39,157 bases of DNA from Clostridiaceae bacterium. Its GTDB lineage: Bacteria; Bacillota; Clostridia; Peptostreptococcales; Natronincolaceae. The notes under the pieces were generated by a model. The model worked only from the letters and a program-made list of their open reading frames with translations, did no database searches and was not told the origin of the DNA. Shown here piece by piece: positions 1-8,990 of this stretch. How positions within the stretch are numbered: the stretch's first letter is position 1; the number at the start of each line of letters is the position of its first letter. Where the stretch lies: the NCBI GenBank assembly GCA_020832135.1, contig JAFIFG010000028.1:1-39157 (forward strand). The letters are read 5' to 3'. The position numbers and the translations under genes are program-made.

Positions 1-1
1 T

Positions 2-922
2 TGGAATAATATATGTCTCTTAAGTAATATGGAGGAAGCTTTTATTAAAAGCCAAAGTACAAAATATAATTATTATCCCTTTGACTTCCAGTATTATGGT
101 TTAGGCAGACCCTATTCCATGACAGAAAAGGTCAAGGAGGATTTAAAGACGGATGAAATCAAAGGTGATATTATTGTTTCAACGGATTTAGATGTTTTTC
201 AAGATAGAAGTCTTGCAAAGCATTTTGAGGAGAGTTTTCAAAAAACATCTTCCTTATTACCTATTAATGAATTTGTTTTGAAAACCAATATTCCTAATAC
301 CAGTAATTATTTTCACCCCTTTATCACCATCCCACTTGTTATGGTGATAAATACAAAGTTGCTAAAAGAATCCGAAATACCTACAAGCTTTGAGGATCTG
401 CTTCATCCTAATTTTAAGGGCCGCTATGCCTTTGGTGGTGTCCATAACTCTGCTGGTCGGTCCCTCTTAAAGTCTCTATGGTATTTGTATGGCAGTAACG
501 CTGTAGAAAGTTTTCTATCAGGAGCAGTCATTACCTCCATGCCTGCCCAAGCATTTCAAAGGGTTATGACTGGACAGGTGCCAGTAGCCATCGTTCCTAC
601 TATTTTTGCCCTCCGTCGAGGAATTCAAGGGTTAAAAGCCTGCTGGCCAAGAGAAGGGGCAGTAGCTATACCTTCCTATGTAGCAGTTAAAAGTAAAGTG
701 GCTACTGAGGATTTCAAGTTATTCTTAGAAAGCATACTTGGGATAGACCATCAGATACAATTGAAAAATGCTGGGGATATCATTCCTTCCCATCCAGATG
801 CACCTATTTCCTCCTTTGCATTAGAAAATGACTGCAGTCTTCTTTATCCAAAATGGGAATTTTTTGATACATTTGACCATGAAATGTTTTATCATCTTTG
901 TAAAGACTATAGACCATTTTAG
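2..922 (+). CDS. ABC transporter solute-binding protein, 5'-truncated by window edge
   Basis: This is the C-terminal part of a type 2 periplasmic solute-binding protein of the Fe3+/spermidine-like (AfuA/PotD) class. The frame is open to the window edge, so the ATG at position 29 is probably internal and the signal peptide lies outside. Visible family features are the hinge region 'ITIPLVMVINTKLLKES', the 'FEDLLHPNFKGRYAFG' stretch typical of the second lobe, and a late segment 'GQVPVAIVPTIFALRRG' in which the protein samples bound solute. The solute cannot be read from the sequence. It ends before a strong hairpin terminator and converges on the BASS-type carrier. The upstream neighbours are not visible, so its permease partners are unknown. 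Confidence 0.7.
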   Translation, partial: WNNICLLSNMEEAFIKSQSTKYNYYPFDFQYYGLGRPYSMTEKVKEDLKTDEIKGDIIVSTDLDVFQDRSLAKHFEESFQKTSSLLPINEFVLKTNIPNTSNYFHPFITIPLVMVINTKLLKESEIPTSFEDLLHPNFKGRYAFGGVHNSAGRSLLKSLWYLYGSNAVESFLSGAVITSMPAQAFQRVMTGQVPVAIVPTIFALRRGIQGLKACWPREGAVAIPSYVAVKSKVATEDFKLFLESILGIDHQIQLKNAGDIIPSHPDAPISSFALENDCSLLYPKWEFFDTFDHEMFYHLCKDYRPF

Positions 923-962
923 TTAATTAATGTAACACTGCTTCACTAACTAAGATAAAATA

Positions 963-1003
963 AAACTCCCTTAAAATACACTTAGTGTAAATTAAGGGAG
1001 TTT
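963..1003. terminator. Bidirectional rho-independent terminator
   Basis: A perfect 12-bp stem AAACTCCCTTAA/TTAAGGGAGTTT encloses a second small stem TACAC/GTGTA. It lies between two convergent genes. Read on the minus strand it is followed by a T-rich tail, so it mainly serves the BASS-type carrier gene. The plus-strand tail is shorter. Confidence 0.85.
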
Positions 1004-1035
1004 AAAACACCCATTAGTTTCGAGATTTATGTAAG

Positions 1036-2010
1036 CTAAGCAACACTTGGCCACCATTTCTTAGCATGAGTCACAAGCATAAGCTGTGAGAAAACAAAGA
1101 GCATAGGTAATTCAATTAAGGATTCCACAGCTAAAACTAATGGAATAAGTGGTCTGTCAGGAAAAGTTGCCACAGCAATAGTTAAAGCTAATGGTGCATT
1201 TCGAGCTAATATAGTAAAAATCAAACTGGCTCCCTCTTGGTAAGAAAGCTTGAAAACTCTACCTATTAGTTGTCCTACAGAGAAATTAATGATGAAAAAT
1301 AGTGTTACTGGTATGATGAGCCTAATTACCAATCCTAGGTTTTCAATTAAAATAGTTCCTTGGGAAGCGAACATTGCCATAATGGCAAACATAAGGCATA
1401 AAGACTGAAATAAATCCATTTTTCCAAGGATATTCTCTTCAAACCACTTTTCGTCCTTTATGTAATAAATCATTTTCCTAATGAATACTGCAATGATAAA
1501 AGGCACTAATAGGACCCTAAAAAAACTCTCAAGAAAAACATAAGGTTGTATATCTACTACAGTCCCTGCAAAAAGGAAAATAGCGGCAGGCATGGATATA
1601 AATTGCATAAATAAATTCCACGGAAGAAAGGAAGTAGACAGTGCAATACTTCCACCAGCTATTGCTGTGAAAACCAAATACCAGTCGGTACAAGGGGTTA
1701 CCATATCCATAATCAAGGCAATAAAAACATCGGGGGCATCACGAAAAAAAAGAAAACTCAATCCAAAGGCTAATAAAGGTGTCCAAACAAAGTTAATAAG
1801 CAGACTTAACTTCAATACCTTGGCATTTTTAAACCCCTTCTTCAATCCTTCGATCGGTGTCTGGAGAAAAACCCCAAATAACATTACCATGAGAAAAGGC
1901 GTAATAAAATAGGTGGCTCCCCCAGCAATATTGTTAATCTGTCCTAAAGCAAGTCCTATCAACATAGCTATAATCATAAAAAGCCATTGAAATTTTTCAA
2001 AAAATTGCAT
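1036..2010 (-). CDS. Bile acid:sodium symporter / ACR3-like membrane carrier
   Basis: An integral membrane protein of about 324 residues and roughly ten hydrophobic segments, matching the BASS superfamily (PF01758), which includes ACR3 arsenite efflux carriers. Cys107 in 'MVTPCTDWYLVF' sits where ACR3 proteins carry their essential membrane cysteine, and a 'LARNAPLALTIA' segment matches the later conserved helix. I chose the ATG at 2010 because AGGGGTGGG lies just upstream. The longer form starting at 2028 has no ribosome site. It is a single-gene unit with its own promoter. No arsR or arsC gene is next to it, so arsenite is only one candidate substrate; organic anions or other metalloids are possible. 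Confidence 0.75.
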   Translation of the reverse strand: MQFFEKFQWLFMIIAMLIGLALGQINNIAGGATYFITPFLMVMLFGVFLQTPIEGLKKGFKNAKVLKLSLLINFVWTPLLAFGLSFLFFRDAPDVFIALIMDMVTPCTDWYLVFTAIAGGSIALSTSFLPWNLFMQFISMPAAIFLFAGTVVDIQPYVFLESFFRVLLVPFIIAVFIRKMIYYIKDEKWFEENILGKMDLFQSLCLMFAIMAMFASQGTILIENLGLVIRLIIPVTLFFIINFSVGQLIGRVFKLSYQEGASLIFTILARNAPLALTIAVATFPDRPLIPLVLAVESLIELPMLFVFSQLMLVTHAKKWWPSVA

Positions 2011-2118
2011 ATTTCCCACCCCTAACATAATATTTTTCTTTGCAGTAGAACTTTAGTATAGCTTTTGCCATTACTAAATAATTTGTAAATAAAGATAATA
2101 AAAATTAATCTCAATTAT

Positions 2119-2147
2119 ATACTATCAGCAAGGAATAGCATTGTCAA
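2119..2147 (-). promoter_or_regulatory. Sigma-A-type promoter of the BASS carrier gene
   Basis: TTGACA and TAGTAT are separated by 17 bp on the minus strand, about 110 bp upstream of the chosen start codon. The -35 box is perfect and the -10 box matches 4 of 6. Confidence 0.6.
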
Positions 2148-2200
2148 TAAATTAACATTCCAATAGTTAAAACCATGGAAATAGAAACAACCCAAACATA

Positions 2201-2228
2201 TTAGACCTCCCAAACATAGGAGGTCTAA
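2201..2228 (-). terminator. Hairpin at the end of the activase/ABC operon
   Basis: A perfect 10-bp stem TTAGACCTCC/GGAGGTCTAA with an 8-nt loop lies just past the stop of the permease gene. There is only a weak T tract on the minus strand, so it may act as a weak terminator or as an mRNA 3'-end stabiliser. Confidence 0.55.
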
Positions 2229-2234
2229 TAATGC

Positions 2235-2993
2235 TTAATTTTTATTTATAATTTTAAGACCTTGCTCTAAAATCCCAGCTAACATTATCGTTATTAGGGC
2301 CCATGCAAATACACCAGCGGTATTGAGGTTTACCCTTTCTATTTGAAAACTAGTACCCATTGACATTCTAGGTTGACTTAGAACTTCAGCTGCTATAATA
2401 ATCTTAAGGTTTAAACCCATGGCAGCCGCCATACCACTATTTAGATAGGATCTAATGGAGGGAATATATAAGTCCTTTAACCTATCTAATTTCTTAATAT
2501 CATAGATATCCATCATTTCAACTAATTTCACATCAACATTTCTTATCCCCTGCACTACATTTTCATAGAGCACTGGAAAGATTACTACAAAACCTACTAA
2601 AATAGGTGCTTTTTCTGATTGTAGCCATATAAGGGCCAATAGAATTATTGCCATCGTTGGTGCTGCTCTAATAATTAATACTAAAGGCCTTAGAAGATAG
2701 TAGCTAGGCTTATAAAAGCCCCCTACCATTCCTAAACTCACTCCTGCCGCTAGTGCTATAGCAAACCCTATTAAAGCTCTTTTCAAAGTATTCATTACAG
2801 ATACTATAAAATTAGGTGATTGGATGATTCTTATGATCTCCATAAAGGTGCTCTCAGGGGAAGGAATCAAAATCTCTTTATCTACTATCACGGATGCCAC
2901 CTTCCAAAGGAGCAATAGTATCATTACCGATAAAATTGTATAGAGTAATTCCTTTTCTTTTTTAGCCTTATTTTTCAAGATAGAAGCCTTCAT
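2235..2993 (-). CDS. ABC transporter permease, SsuC/TauC type
   Basis: A 252-residue inner-membrane permease with about six hydrophobic segments and the BPD_transp_1 fold. The central loop with 'VLYENVVQGIRNVD' and 'MMDIYDIKKLDRLKDLYIPS' is the conserved EAA-type ATPase docking segment of nitrate/sulfonate/taurine/pyrimidine-precursor transporters. Its start overlaps the end of the binding-protein gene by 26 nt. AGGAGGG lies 10 nt before the ATG, which supports the overlap and suggests translational coupling. It is the last gene of a four-gene unit. The substrate class (sulfonate, nitrate, thiamine precursor or other) cannot be decided from the permease. Confidence 0.85.
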   Translation of the reverse strand: MKASILKNKAKKEKELLYTILSVMILLLLWKVASVIVDKEILIPSPESTFMEIIRIIQSPNFIVSVMNTLKRALIGFAIALAAGVSLGMVGGFYKPSYYLLRPLVLIIRAAPTMAIILLALIWLQSEKAPILVGFVVIFPVLYENVVQGIRNVDVKLVEMMDIYDIKKLDRLKDLYIPSIRSYLNSGMAAAMGLNLKIIIAAEVLSQPRMSMGTSFQIERVNLNTAGVFAWALITIMLAGILEQGLKIINKN

Positions 2994-3987
2994 CTGGAAG
3001 CTTCCCTCCTACTGTTTCTGGTGCATACTCAAATAGAACCTTTAAGTATGCTTCAATTGCTTCTCTAGCATCCTTTGCACTCTGATATTGAATATTAGAT
3101 CTTTGTAGGCCATTTATTACAGCTCCCTTAGCTAGTCCAGTTTCAAGCTCTTCGCTGTATTCCCCTGCCTTTTCAGCATTTCCATGTAACCAGTTAATAC
3201 TCTCTTTATATTCCTGTAAGAACATTTCTACAAACTCTGGATTGTTTTCAATAAGCTCATTCTTAATAATTAATGAAGCTTGAGGATAACTTGAATTACT
3301 GTCATTTAATTTGCTCCATTCTTCCTGTAGGTCAAATAATATTACTGCATTCTCTTTTTTCATCATTACGTTTGAAAGTGCAGGTTCCGGAATAACGGCT
3401 ATATCACTCTTACCTGCTATAAAGGCCGGTGCCAACTCTGTCGCTCCCCCCATATAGGTTAAGGTTACATCCTCATCAGGATCTATGCCATGATTAGACA
3501 GAATATATCTTAGTACGATATCTGGAGTAAGACCTCTACCTAAGGTGTGTATTTCTTTTCCCCTTAAGTCTTCCCAACCATTTACCTCTTCATTTCCAAC
3601 AATATAAAGTACTCCCCATACACTAGATCCTACAAGCTTATAATCTACTCCCCTATTGTAAAGAGATGCAGCTAGGTTCGTAGGTACTACTGCAATATCA
3701 ACTTCTCCTGAAATGATTCTAGAGGCTAACAAGTCCGGTGATTGTACAGATTCATAGCTTATTTCTACATGCTCTCCAAAGGAAGGTTCCTCCTTGAACA
3801 TTCTTATCATACTTAATGTAGGTGCTCCTGCCGGTGCCGCCACTTTGACACTTATATTCTCTAATGCTTCTACTACTTCCTCTGATGCTTCTACTGTTTC
3901 TGGTTCATTATCCACCTTTGAGGTACAACCTGCTAGTACTACCAATGCCAAACTAAAAATTAAAATAATACTTATTACTTTTTTCAT
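2968..3987 (-). CDS. ABC transporter substrate-binding lipoprotein, SsuA/NMT1-like
   Basis: A 339-residue lipoprotein: the N-terminus has a positively charged start, a hydrophobic core and the lipobox 'LAGC' (Cys21), so it should be anchored outside the membrane. Later motifs 'ISGEVDIAVVPTNLAASLY' and 'PAFIAGKSDIAVIPEPALS' are the twin segments of the NMT1/SsuA family, whose members bind sulfonates, nitrate, thiamine precursors or similar small anions. It is cotranscribed with an ATPase and a permease of the same class and with the giant activase-like protein. The ligand could therefore be linked to that enzyme's reaction, but this is inference. Confidence 0.85.
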   Translation of the reverse strand: MKKVISIILIFSLALVVLAGCTSKVDNEPETVEASEEVVEALENISVKVAAPAGAPTLSMIRMFKEEPSFGEHVEISYESVQSPDLLASRIISGEVDIAVVPTNLAASLYNRGVDYKLVGSSVWGVLYIVGNEEVNGWEDLRGKEIHTLGRGLTPDIVLRYILSNHGIDPDEDVTLTYMGGATELAPAFIAGKSDIAVIPEPALSNVMMKKENAVILFDLQEEWSKLNDSNSSYPQASLIIKNELIENNPEFVEMFLQEYKESINWLHGNAEKAGEYSEELETGLAKGAVINGLQRSNIQYQSAKDAREAIEAYLKVLFEYAPETVGGKLPDEGFYLEK

Positions 3988-4015
3988 TATCCCACACTCC
4001 TTATTTTTTTAATAT

Positions 4016-4732
4016 TTAAGCACTCTTATAGGTACTTGTTTCTTTTTCCTTGGAAAGCATGTTTATTAGCTTTGTTCTTACATTTATTAATTCTCTATCC
4101 TCTAGGGATCTTTGTTTTTGTGGTACATCTATATTGACTGTAGCCTCTACCCTACAAGGATTTTTAGCAAGAACTACTATTTTATTTCCTAGCAATATAG
4201 CTTCATCTATTTCATGGGTAACAAAGACAACAGCATTATTCCATTTGTGCCATATATCAATTAGAGCTTCCACCATATTCATCCTCAAGTCATAATCTAA
4301 AGACTTAAAGGGTTCATCCATTAATAGTATCTCCGTCTGAAAATTAAAGGCCCTTGCTATTGAACACCGCTGCCTCATACCACCACTTAATTGATGGGGA
4401 TACTTATTTTCAAAATGAGTCAATCCCACCATATCAATAAGACTTTGTAATTGTGAGGATGAAGCTTTTTTATTTACCAACTGAATATTTTCATATGCCG
4501 TTTTCCAAGGTAATAGTCTATCCTCTTGGAATACATAACCTATCCTCTTTTTATGCTCCCTTAAAGTGCCTACATCAGGCTTTATAATTCCCGCCATAAT
4601 GTTAAGTAAGGTGGATTTACCGCATCCAGAAGGACCTAAGATGCAGGTTATCTCCTTATCCTTTACGGTTAGATGAAAATTTTGTAATACCTCTACCTCC
4701 TCAAAGCTTTTATAGACTCCCTCCAGTTTCAA
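4016..4732 (-). CDS. ABC transporter ATPase, SsuB/TauB/NrtD type
   Basis: A 238-residue ATPase with Walker A 'GPSGCGKST', Q loop 'FQEDRLLPW', signature 'LSGGMRQR', Walker B 'ILLMDEP' and switch His in 'VTHEIDEA'. The Q-loop neighbourhood is typical of the nitrate/sulfonate subfamily. I chose the TTG at 4732 as start: it follows the TAA of the upstream gene by one base and has an AAAGGGGGG ribosome site 6 nt away. The longer reading from 4786 runs inside the activase gene and adds a Lys/Arg-rich extension not expected for this family. The one-base spacing points to tight translational coupling. Confidence 0.85.
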   Translation of the reverse strand: MKLEGVYKSFEEVEVLQNFHLTVKDKEITCILGPSGCGKSTLLNIMAGIIKPDVGTLREHKKRIGYVFQEDRLLPWKTAYENIQLVNKKASSSQLQSLIDMVGLTHFENKYPHQLSGGMRQRCSIARAFNFQTEILLMDEPFKSLDYDLRMNMVEALIDIWHKWNNAVVFVTHEIDEAILLGNKIVVLAKNPCRVEATVNIDVPQKQRSLEDRELINVRTKLINMLSKEKETSTYKSA

Positions 4733-4733
4733 T

Positions 4734-7700
4734 TTAAGCCCCCCTTTTGCTACTGACTTCCTCTTTATCCTTTTCTTGAAGTGCATAATAGATAAAGGAA
4801 TCTATCTTGGATTTATCTATCTCATTCTCATTGCCATCAAAGGTCATATTTAGTACCGGTATACCAGAAGACTCCTCCCCCTGGGATAAGGTATTTAATA
4901 TAGTATTCGTATTTTCATACATAGAAGAAACAGTAATAACACCGTTTATATCTCCTAAGTCCCCTAAAGCCTTTGCATATCTATATCTACCATTTCCCCC
5001 AGTGTAAAGGTTTAAGTGTTTATCTGCCTTCTCCACAAACTCCTCTAGATTTTCTTCAAAGAGACTATCCTTTCCTAATATGTGATCTATAGCCTTCATA
5101 TAAGATGAAAATGCCATTAAAGCTTTGTGAGCTAAAGCCTCCTTCTTATTATTGTTTTGGGACAAATGATCTCTCCATAAGAACCACATATATTCACTCA
5201 GGGGAGTGTATAATAGTTCTACTCCTTCTTCCTCCATATCTTTGAAGGTATGATTATTCATAAAGTCATTGAATAAAACATTTACCTCCCCTATTACAGC
5301 TATTTTCTTACAAATATTGGATTGTTGCCTCTCTTTTTTGATTTCCTTAGCCATACTCTTTAAGTTATCTATAGCCAGTGCTTTATTTTCTATTAGATCC
5401 TGAATCTTTTTTAAGTATTTTCCCCTTTCCTTTCTTGCTGCAAAATTTATTAAATCCCCAGCCAAAAGGATCAAGCATATGTCTTCAGAAAGATTATTGT
5501 CCTTTATGATATCCTCCACAAAGGGAGATAGCATCTCTGCCTGTTGTAGATTTACACTATCTAATTTATCTCTAATCAACCTATGGTATTGTCCCCCCAC
5601 CTCTGAACCCTCAGAAGTAGGAATGATAAACCCATACTTTTCACCAGAATCCTTTAATTCCATAGATTTATTTAATACATCTCCTATAAGACCTGTTAAG
5701 GATAGGTACTCCTTAGATAATGTATATTTTCGTCCCAAATCTAAGGTCCTCTTGCTAGTAATAGGAAGCACACGTGCCTCATATCCTTTGGTCTGTAGGT
5801 AAGTGGCTAACATATGGGTGTAAGGATATATATGTGGTAAATATAGTACTGTTGTTTTATCTATTTCTTCTAACTTGGATTTAATGTTTGTAGCCTTATG
5901 AAGCACCTTATGGGAATACTGCTTCAGGGTTAAGACTTCACCCCTTTCAACCTTTTCGGATTTGAGGCTATTTACAAAAGCTTCTACTCTAGTTAATACA
6001 CCTACACTAGAAAAATGCTCATCCACCTCTATGTTTAAATAAGGCTTACCCTTCATTTCTTCTTTAAAATAGTGAGTTAATGCAGTATCTGGGCCACAGC
6101 CGTGGTTTGTTATATAAATGGGGTATAGGTTGGGATGTTGTTTAATAATCTGTGCTCCGGATAATATGTGCTGTCCAAATGGCCAATACATATTAGGATG
6201 CTCCTTCGAAGTATCGTGATCATGGGCAGGTAAATTAGATAGGGTTAAGACCTTATAGCCTAGCTTTTCTAATTTCTCTGGAATCCCCATATTTAATATA
6301 GGGTCAACGATGCCATAGCCCCTTGTTACAATAACGAAGGCTTTTTCATCCTTGCCTAATGCCTTTATTGTTTCTTCTCCAAGTTTCTCCACCTTTACTT
6401 CAAAGCTTTTTAGGCTTTTCATTCCCTTTGCCAAAGCGACAGTTGTCTGAAGTGAGTTTTTACCTAATGTTTCTCCTAGCTTCATTAAAGTTTTCATCAT
6501 ATATTTCTTTCCAAACTTAAAGGAAAGCTCTGGAGACAGTAATTCGATTCCTTTATCTTCTAATTCCATTGTTTTGCTGATAAGTTTTGGTACACATTGC
6601 ATGTATACACATCCATAATTTTGCCTTGTGGTTGATACTGGATGTGCCATGGTATAAAGACTTGGTAAGAATATATAGTCAACCTTCTTCTCTACCAGTT
6701 CTGCTACATGACCATTGATCAGCTTAATAGGATAGCAGGTTTCATCCATGGAGAATTCCTGGCTTGATTCTACAGTTTTTTCACTGCTACTATCCGATAA
6801 TAGGACGTTGAAGCCTAATTCTTTAAAGTAAGTGTTAAATAGTGGAAATAATTTATGTAGGAATAGCACTCGAGGAATACCTACGGTCTTTTTAGCAGGA
6901 TCTATATTACCTTTATATCCTTCTAAATAATGAGCTTCAATTTCTTCAAATATCTTTGTTTGCTTATTTGCTTTATTCTCTTCCTTCCCTTTAACTTCTT
7001 TAAAATCAAAATCCTCTTCTAAATCAAAGCCCTTGAAGGCTGAAACTGAATTTTCCATTCCATCTTTAGCTAAAATTGCAGCTCCATAGGCTCCGGTTAC
7101 ACTAAAGAATGCTGGAACCGCTAGCTTGTTGCCTAAAATAGCCCTAAAAGCATTAACCACCGCTTGGTTATAGGCAACACCGCCTTGGAAAAATACCTTT
7201 TTGCCAACTTCTTTTTTACCAACTACTTTGTTCAAGTAATTCTTTGCAATAGAATAGGCCAAACCTGCTGCTATGTCCTCTATCTTCCTATCACTACTTA
7301 GGCTAGCGGCAATATTGGTTTCTATAAATACGGTACATCGATCTCCTAAGTCAATAGGGTTTTCTGAAGAAATGGCTAAATCTCCAAATTCACCTATAGG
7401 TATATTAAGCTTTTTTGCTTGCTCTTCAATAAAGGATCCCGTTCCGGCAGCACAGATTTTATTCATTTCAAAATCTGAAACCACACCTTTCTCTAGCTTG
7501 ATGAACTTAGAATCCTGCCCTCCAATCTCTATGATGGTATCTATTTCTTCATCTAGGCTATAGGCGGCCTTTGCCTGGGCTGTTATTTCATCTATAATTA
7601 CATCTGCCCCCACAAAACTCCCCGCCATGTATCGACCTGAACCAGTAGCACCTACCCCTAAAATTTTGATATCCCTTCCAATATCTTCTTTTATCTCCAA

Positions 7701-8780
7701 CAGTCCTTTTCTTACTGCTGCAATAGGGTCACCTAGAGTTCTCAAATATTTAAATGCAACAACAGAGTGATCCTCATCCATCAGCACAACATTTGTGCTG
7801 GTGGAACCTACATCAAGGCCTATATAACCACTTATAGGTACTTGTGGGTCTAGTACTTTACAGCTATGCTTATGACTACTATCATTTTTTCCATACTGTG
7901 CTAATGCTGGAAATACAACAGTATCCTCTGGTGAGTCTAATGTTCCTTCCGTTTCTAGAATAATTGTTCTGAATTTATTTAAATCAATAGATAATCCATC
8001 CTTTAGCCCTATAATTGCTGCTCCTAATGCTGCAACATTACCACATTCGCCAGGTAGGATTATTTCATCATCTTTAAGCTTAAGCACATCCTTTAGGGCT
8101 TTTACAATAGACTTGTTGTTGGCAACTCCACCTGTAAGTAATACCGGTGTTTTGATTGGGTTTTTCTTTACTACATTAGCTCTATAATTTTTTACTAGGG
8201 CATAGGCTAGGCCAAGTAATATATTCTTTGCCTCTACTCCCTCCTGCTGATGATGGATAATATCTGTTTTAGCGAAAACACTACATCTGCCTGCTATCCT
8301 AGGTATAAAAGTAGCTTCTTCCGCAAGCTTAGAATAATCTTCAAGTTGAATTCCTAACCTTGACACCTGCTCCTCTAAAAAGGATCCCGTCCCTGCTGAG
8401 CAATTGGAGTTAATAGCAATCTTTATACTGGTATTGTCTCCCTCACCCATATTGGTTATATATTTTGCGCTTTGACCTCCGATTTCTACTACAGAATGAA
8501 TATCCCTATTAATACTCCTGCTTCCTTCCACCAAAGAAGTCACTTCATTGATCCAAGTAATCCCCTTTTTTTCTGAGATAAGCTTACTTCCCTGTCCCGT
8601 AGCTCCTCCATATATTACGTTACCTCCATATTTCCTTATTAACCGATTGATATATTGGTCAGTTTCTTCTTTGATCCTTCCTTTATGTAAAATATAAACT
8701 TGATCAATCACTTCAAGATTTTTGTTGAGTAATACAAATTTGATAGAAGCATATCCAATATCTATTCCTAAACTATACAA
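4734..8780 (-). CDS. Giant acyl-CoA dehydratase activase / HgdB-like fusion protein
   Basis: A protein of about 1348 residues joining two activase (BcrAD/BadFG/HgdC) ATPase domains to a DUF2229/HgdB-like region. Activases use ATP hydrolysis to drive low-potential electron transfer through a [4Fe-4S] cluster shared by a homodimer. Numbered from the TTG start, domain 1 (about 1-260) has phosphate loop 'GIDIGYASIK' and Cys127 and Cys166. Domain 2 (about 318-580) has 'GLDVGSTSTN' and Cys443 and Cys482. Each pair is 39 residues apart, as in HgdC, so both domains look cluster-competent. From about 632 on come 'GIPRVLFLHKLFP' (DUF2229), several Cys, and 'NHGCGPD' in the HgdB-like part. TTG at 8780 is chosen because AGGAGGT lies 6 nt before it; the ATG at 8801 puts that site inside the gene. 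The reduced substrate is unknown. Confidence 0.85.
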   Translation of the reverse strand: MYSLGIDIGYASIKFVLLNKNLEVIDQVYILHKGRIKEETDQYINRLIRKYGGNVIYGGATGQGSKLISEKKGITWINEVTSLVEGSRSINRDIHSVVEIGGQSAKYITNMGEGDNTSIKIAINSNCSAGTGSFLEEQVSRLGIQLEDYSKLAEEATFIPRIAGRCSVFAKTDIIHHQQEGVEAKNILLGLAYALVKNYRANVVKKNPIKTPVLLTGGVANNKSIVKALKDVLKLKDDEIILPGECGNVAALGAAIIGLKDGLSIDLNKFRTIILETEGTLDSPEDTVVFPALAQYGKNDSSHKHSCKVLDPQVPISGYIGLDVGSTSTNVVLMDEDHSVVAFKYLRTLGDPIAAVRKGLLEIKEDIGRDIKILGVGATGSGRYMAGSFVGADVIIDEITAQAKAAYSLDEEIDTIIEIGGQDSKFIKLEKGVVSDFEMNKICAAGTGSFIEEQAKKLNIPIGEFGDLAISSENPIDLGDRCTVFIETNIAASLSSDRKIEDIAAGLAYSIAKNYLNKVVGKKEVGKKVFFQGGVAYNQAVVNAFRAILGNKLAVPAFFSVTGAYGAAILAKDGMENSVSAFKGFDLEEDFDFKEVKGKEENKANKQTKIFEEIEAHYLEGYKGNIDPAKKTVGIPRVLFLHKLFPLFNTYFKELGFNVLLSDSSSEKTVESSQEFSMDETCYPIKLINGHVAELVEKKVDYIFLPSLYTMAHPVSTTRQNYGCVYMQCVPKLISKTMELEDKGIELLSPELSFKFGKKYMMKTLMKLGETLGKNSLQTTVALAKGMKSLKSFEVKVEKLGEETIKALGKDEKAFVIVTRGYGIVDPILNMGIPEKLEKLGYKVLTLSNLPAHDHDTSKEHPNMYWPFGQHILSGAQIIKQHPNLYPIYITNHGCGPDTALTHYFKEEMKGKPYLNIEVDEHFSSVGVLTRVEAFVNSLKSEKVERGEVLTLKQYSHKVLHKATNIKSKLEEIDKTTVLYLPHIYPYTHMLATYLQTKGYEARVLPITSKRTLDLGRKYTLSKEYLSLTGLIGDVLNKSMELKDSGEKYGFIIPTSEGSEVGGQYHRLIRDKLDSVNLQQAEMLSPFVEDIIKDNNLSEDICLILLAGDLINFAARKERGKYLKKIQDLIENKALAIDNLKSMAKEIKKERQQSNICKKIAVIGEVNVLFNDFMNNHTFKDMEEEGVELLYTPLSEYMWFLWRDHLSQNNNKKEALAHKALMAFSSYMKAIDHILGKDSLFEENLEEFVEKADKHLNLYTGGNGRYRYAKALGDLGDINGVITVSSMYENTNTILNTLSQGEESSGIPVLNMTFDGNENEIDKSKIDSFIYYALQEKDKEEVSSKRGA

Positions 8781-8860
8781 AACGTGACCTCCTTTTCTCA
8801 ATGCTTATTGTAGTCAAGGCTATTTCATTGGAAAAAATATATACTATTTCCTGCAGAAAG

Positions 8861-8890
8861 TTGACTTTGATAATCATTTTCATTTATACT
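8861..8890 (+). promoter_or_regulatory. Promoter of the Crp/Fnr gene with Fur box in its spacer
   Basis: TTGACT and TATACT are separated by 18 bp on the plus strand, giving a leader of about 95 nt before the Crp/Fnr start. A Fur-like site occupies the spacer, so a bound repressor would block RNA polymerase directly. Confidence 0.6.
8868..8882. promoter_or_regulatory. Fur-like operator between activase and Crp/Fnr genes
   Basis: TGATAATCATTTTCA matches the 7-1-7 Fur consensus TGATAATNATTATCA at all but one defined position. It lies 88 bp upstream of the divergent activase start, so it may control either or both directions. PerR or Zur boxes have related forms but fit less well. Confidence 0.6.
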
Positions 8891-8926
8891 ATATAGTGAT
8901 TATACAATTAAATCCGAAATAAGAAA

Positions 8927-8940
8927 GTATCTCAAGATAC
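8927..8940. promoter_or_regulatory. Inverted repeat in the Crp/Fnr leader
   Basis: GTATCT-CA-AGATAC, with perfect 6-bp arms, lies 50 bp before the Crp/Fnr start codon. It could be an autoregulatory operator for the encoded protein, but it is not a canonical CRP or FNR site. Confidence 0.35.
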
Positions 8941-8990
8941 ACTTTTTCATATTTGTTGTTTTTTCATATTTTAAAGGGAGGTCATATACT

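Noticed and set aside
1592-1912. 106-codon plus-strand frame inside the BASS carrier gene
   Set aside because: It is a reverse-strand shadow of a well-supported membrane protein gene, with no ribosome site or family signature.
5479-5802. 107-codon plus-strand frame inside the giant activase gene
   Set aside because: Antisense shadow of conserved coding sequence; no start signal or protein-like composition.
8868-8882. FNR box (TTGAT-N4-ATCAA) reading of the site before the Crp/Fnr gene
   Set aside because: Only the first half-site fits FNR; the Fur 7-1-7 reading matches far better.
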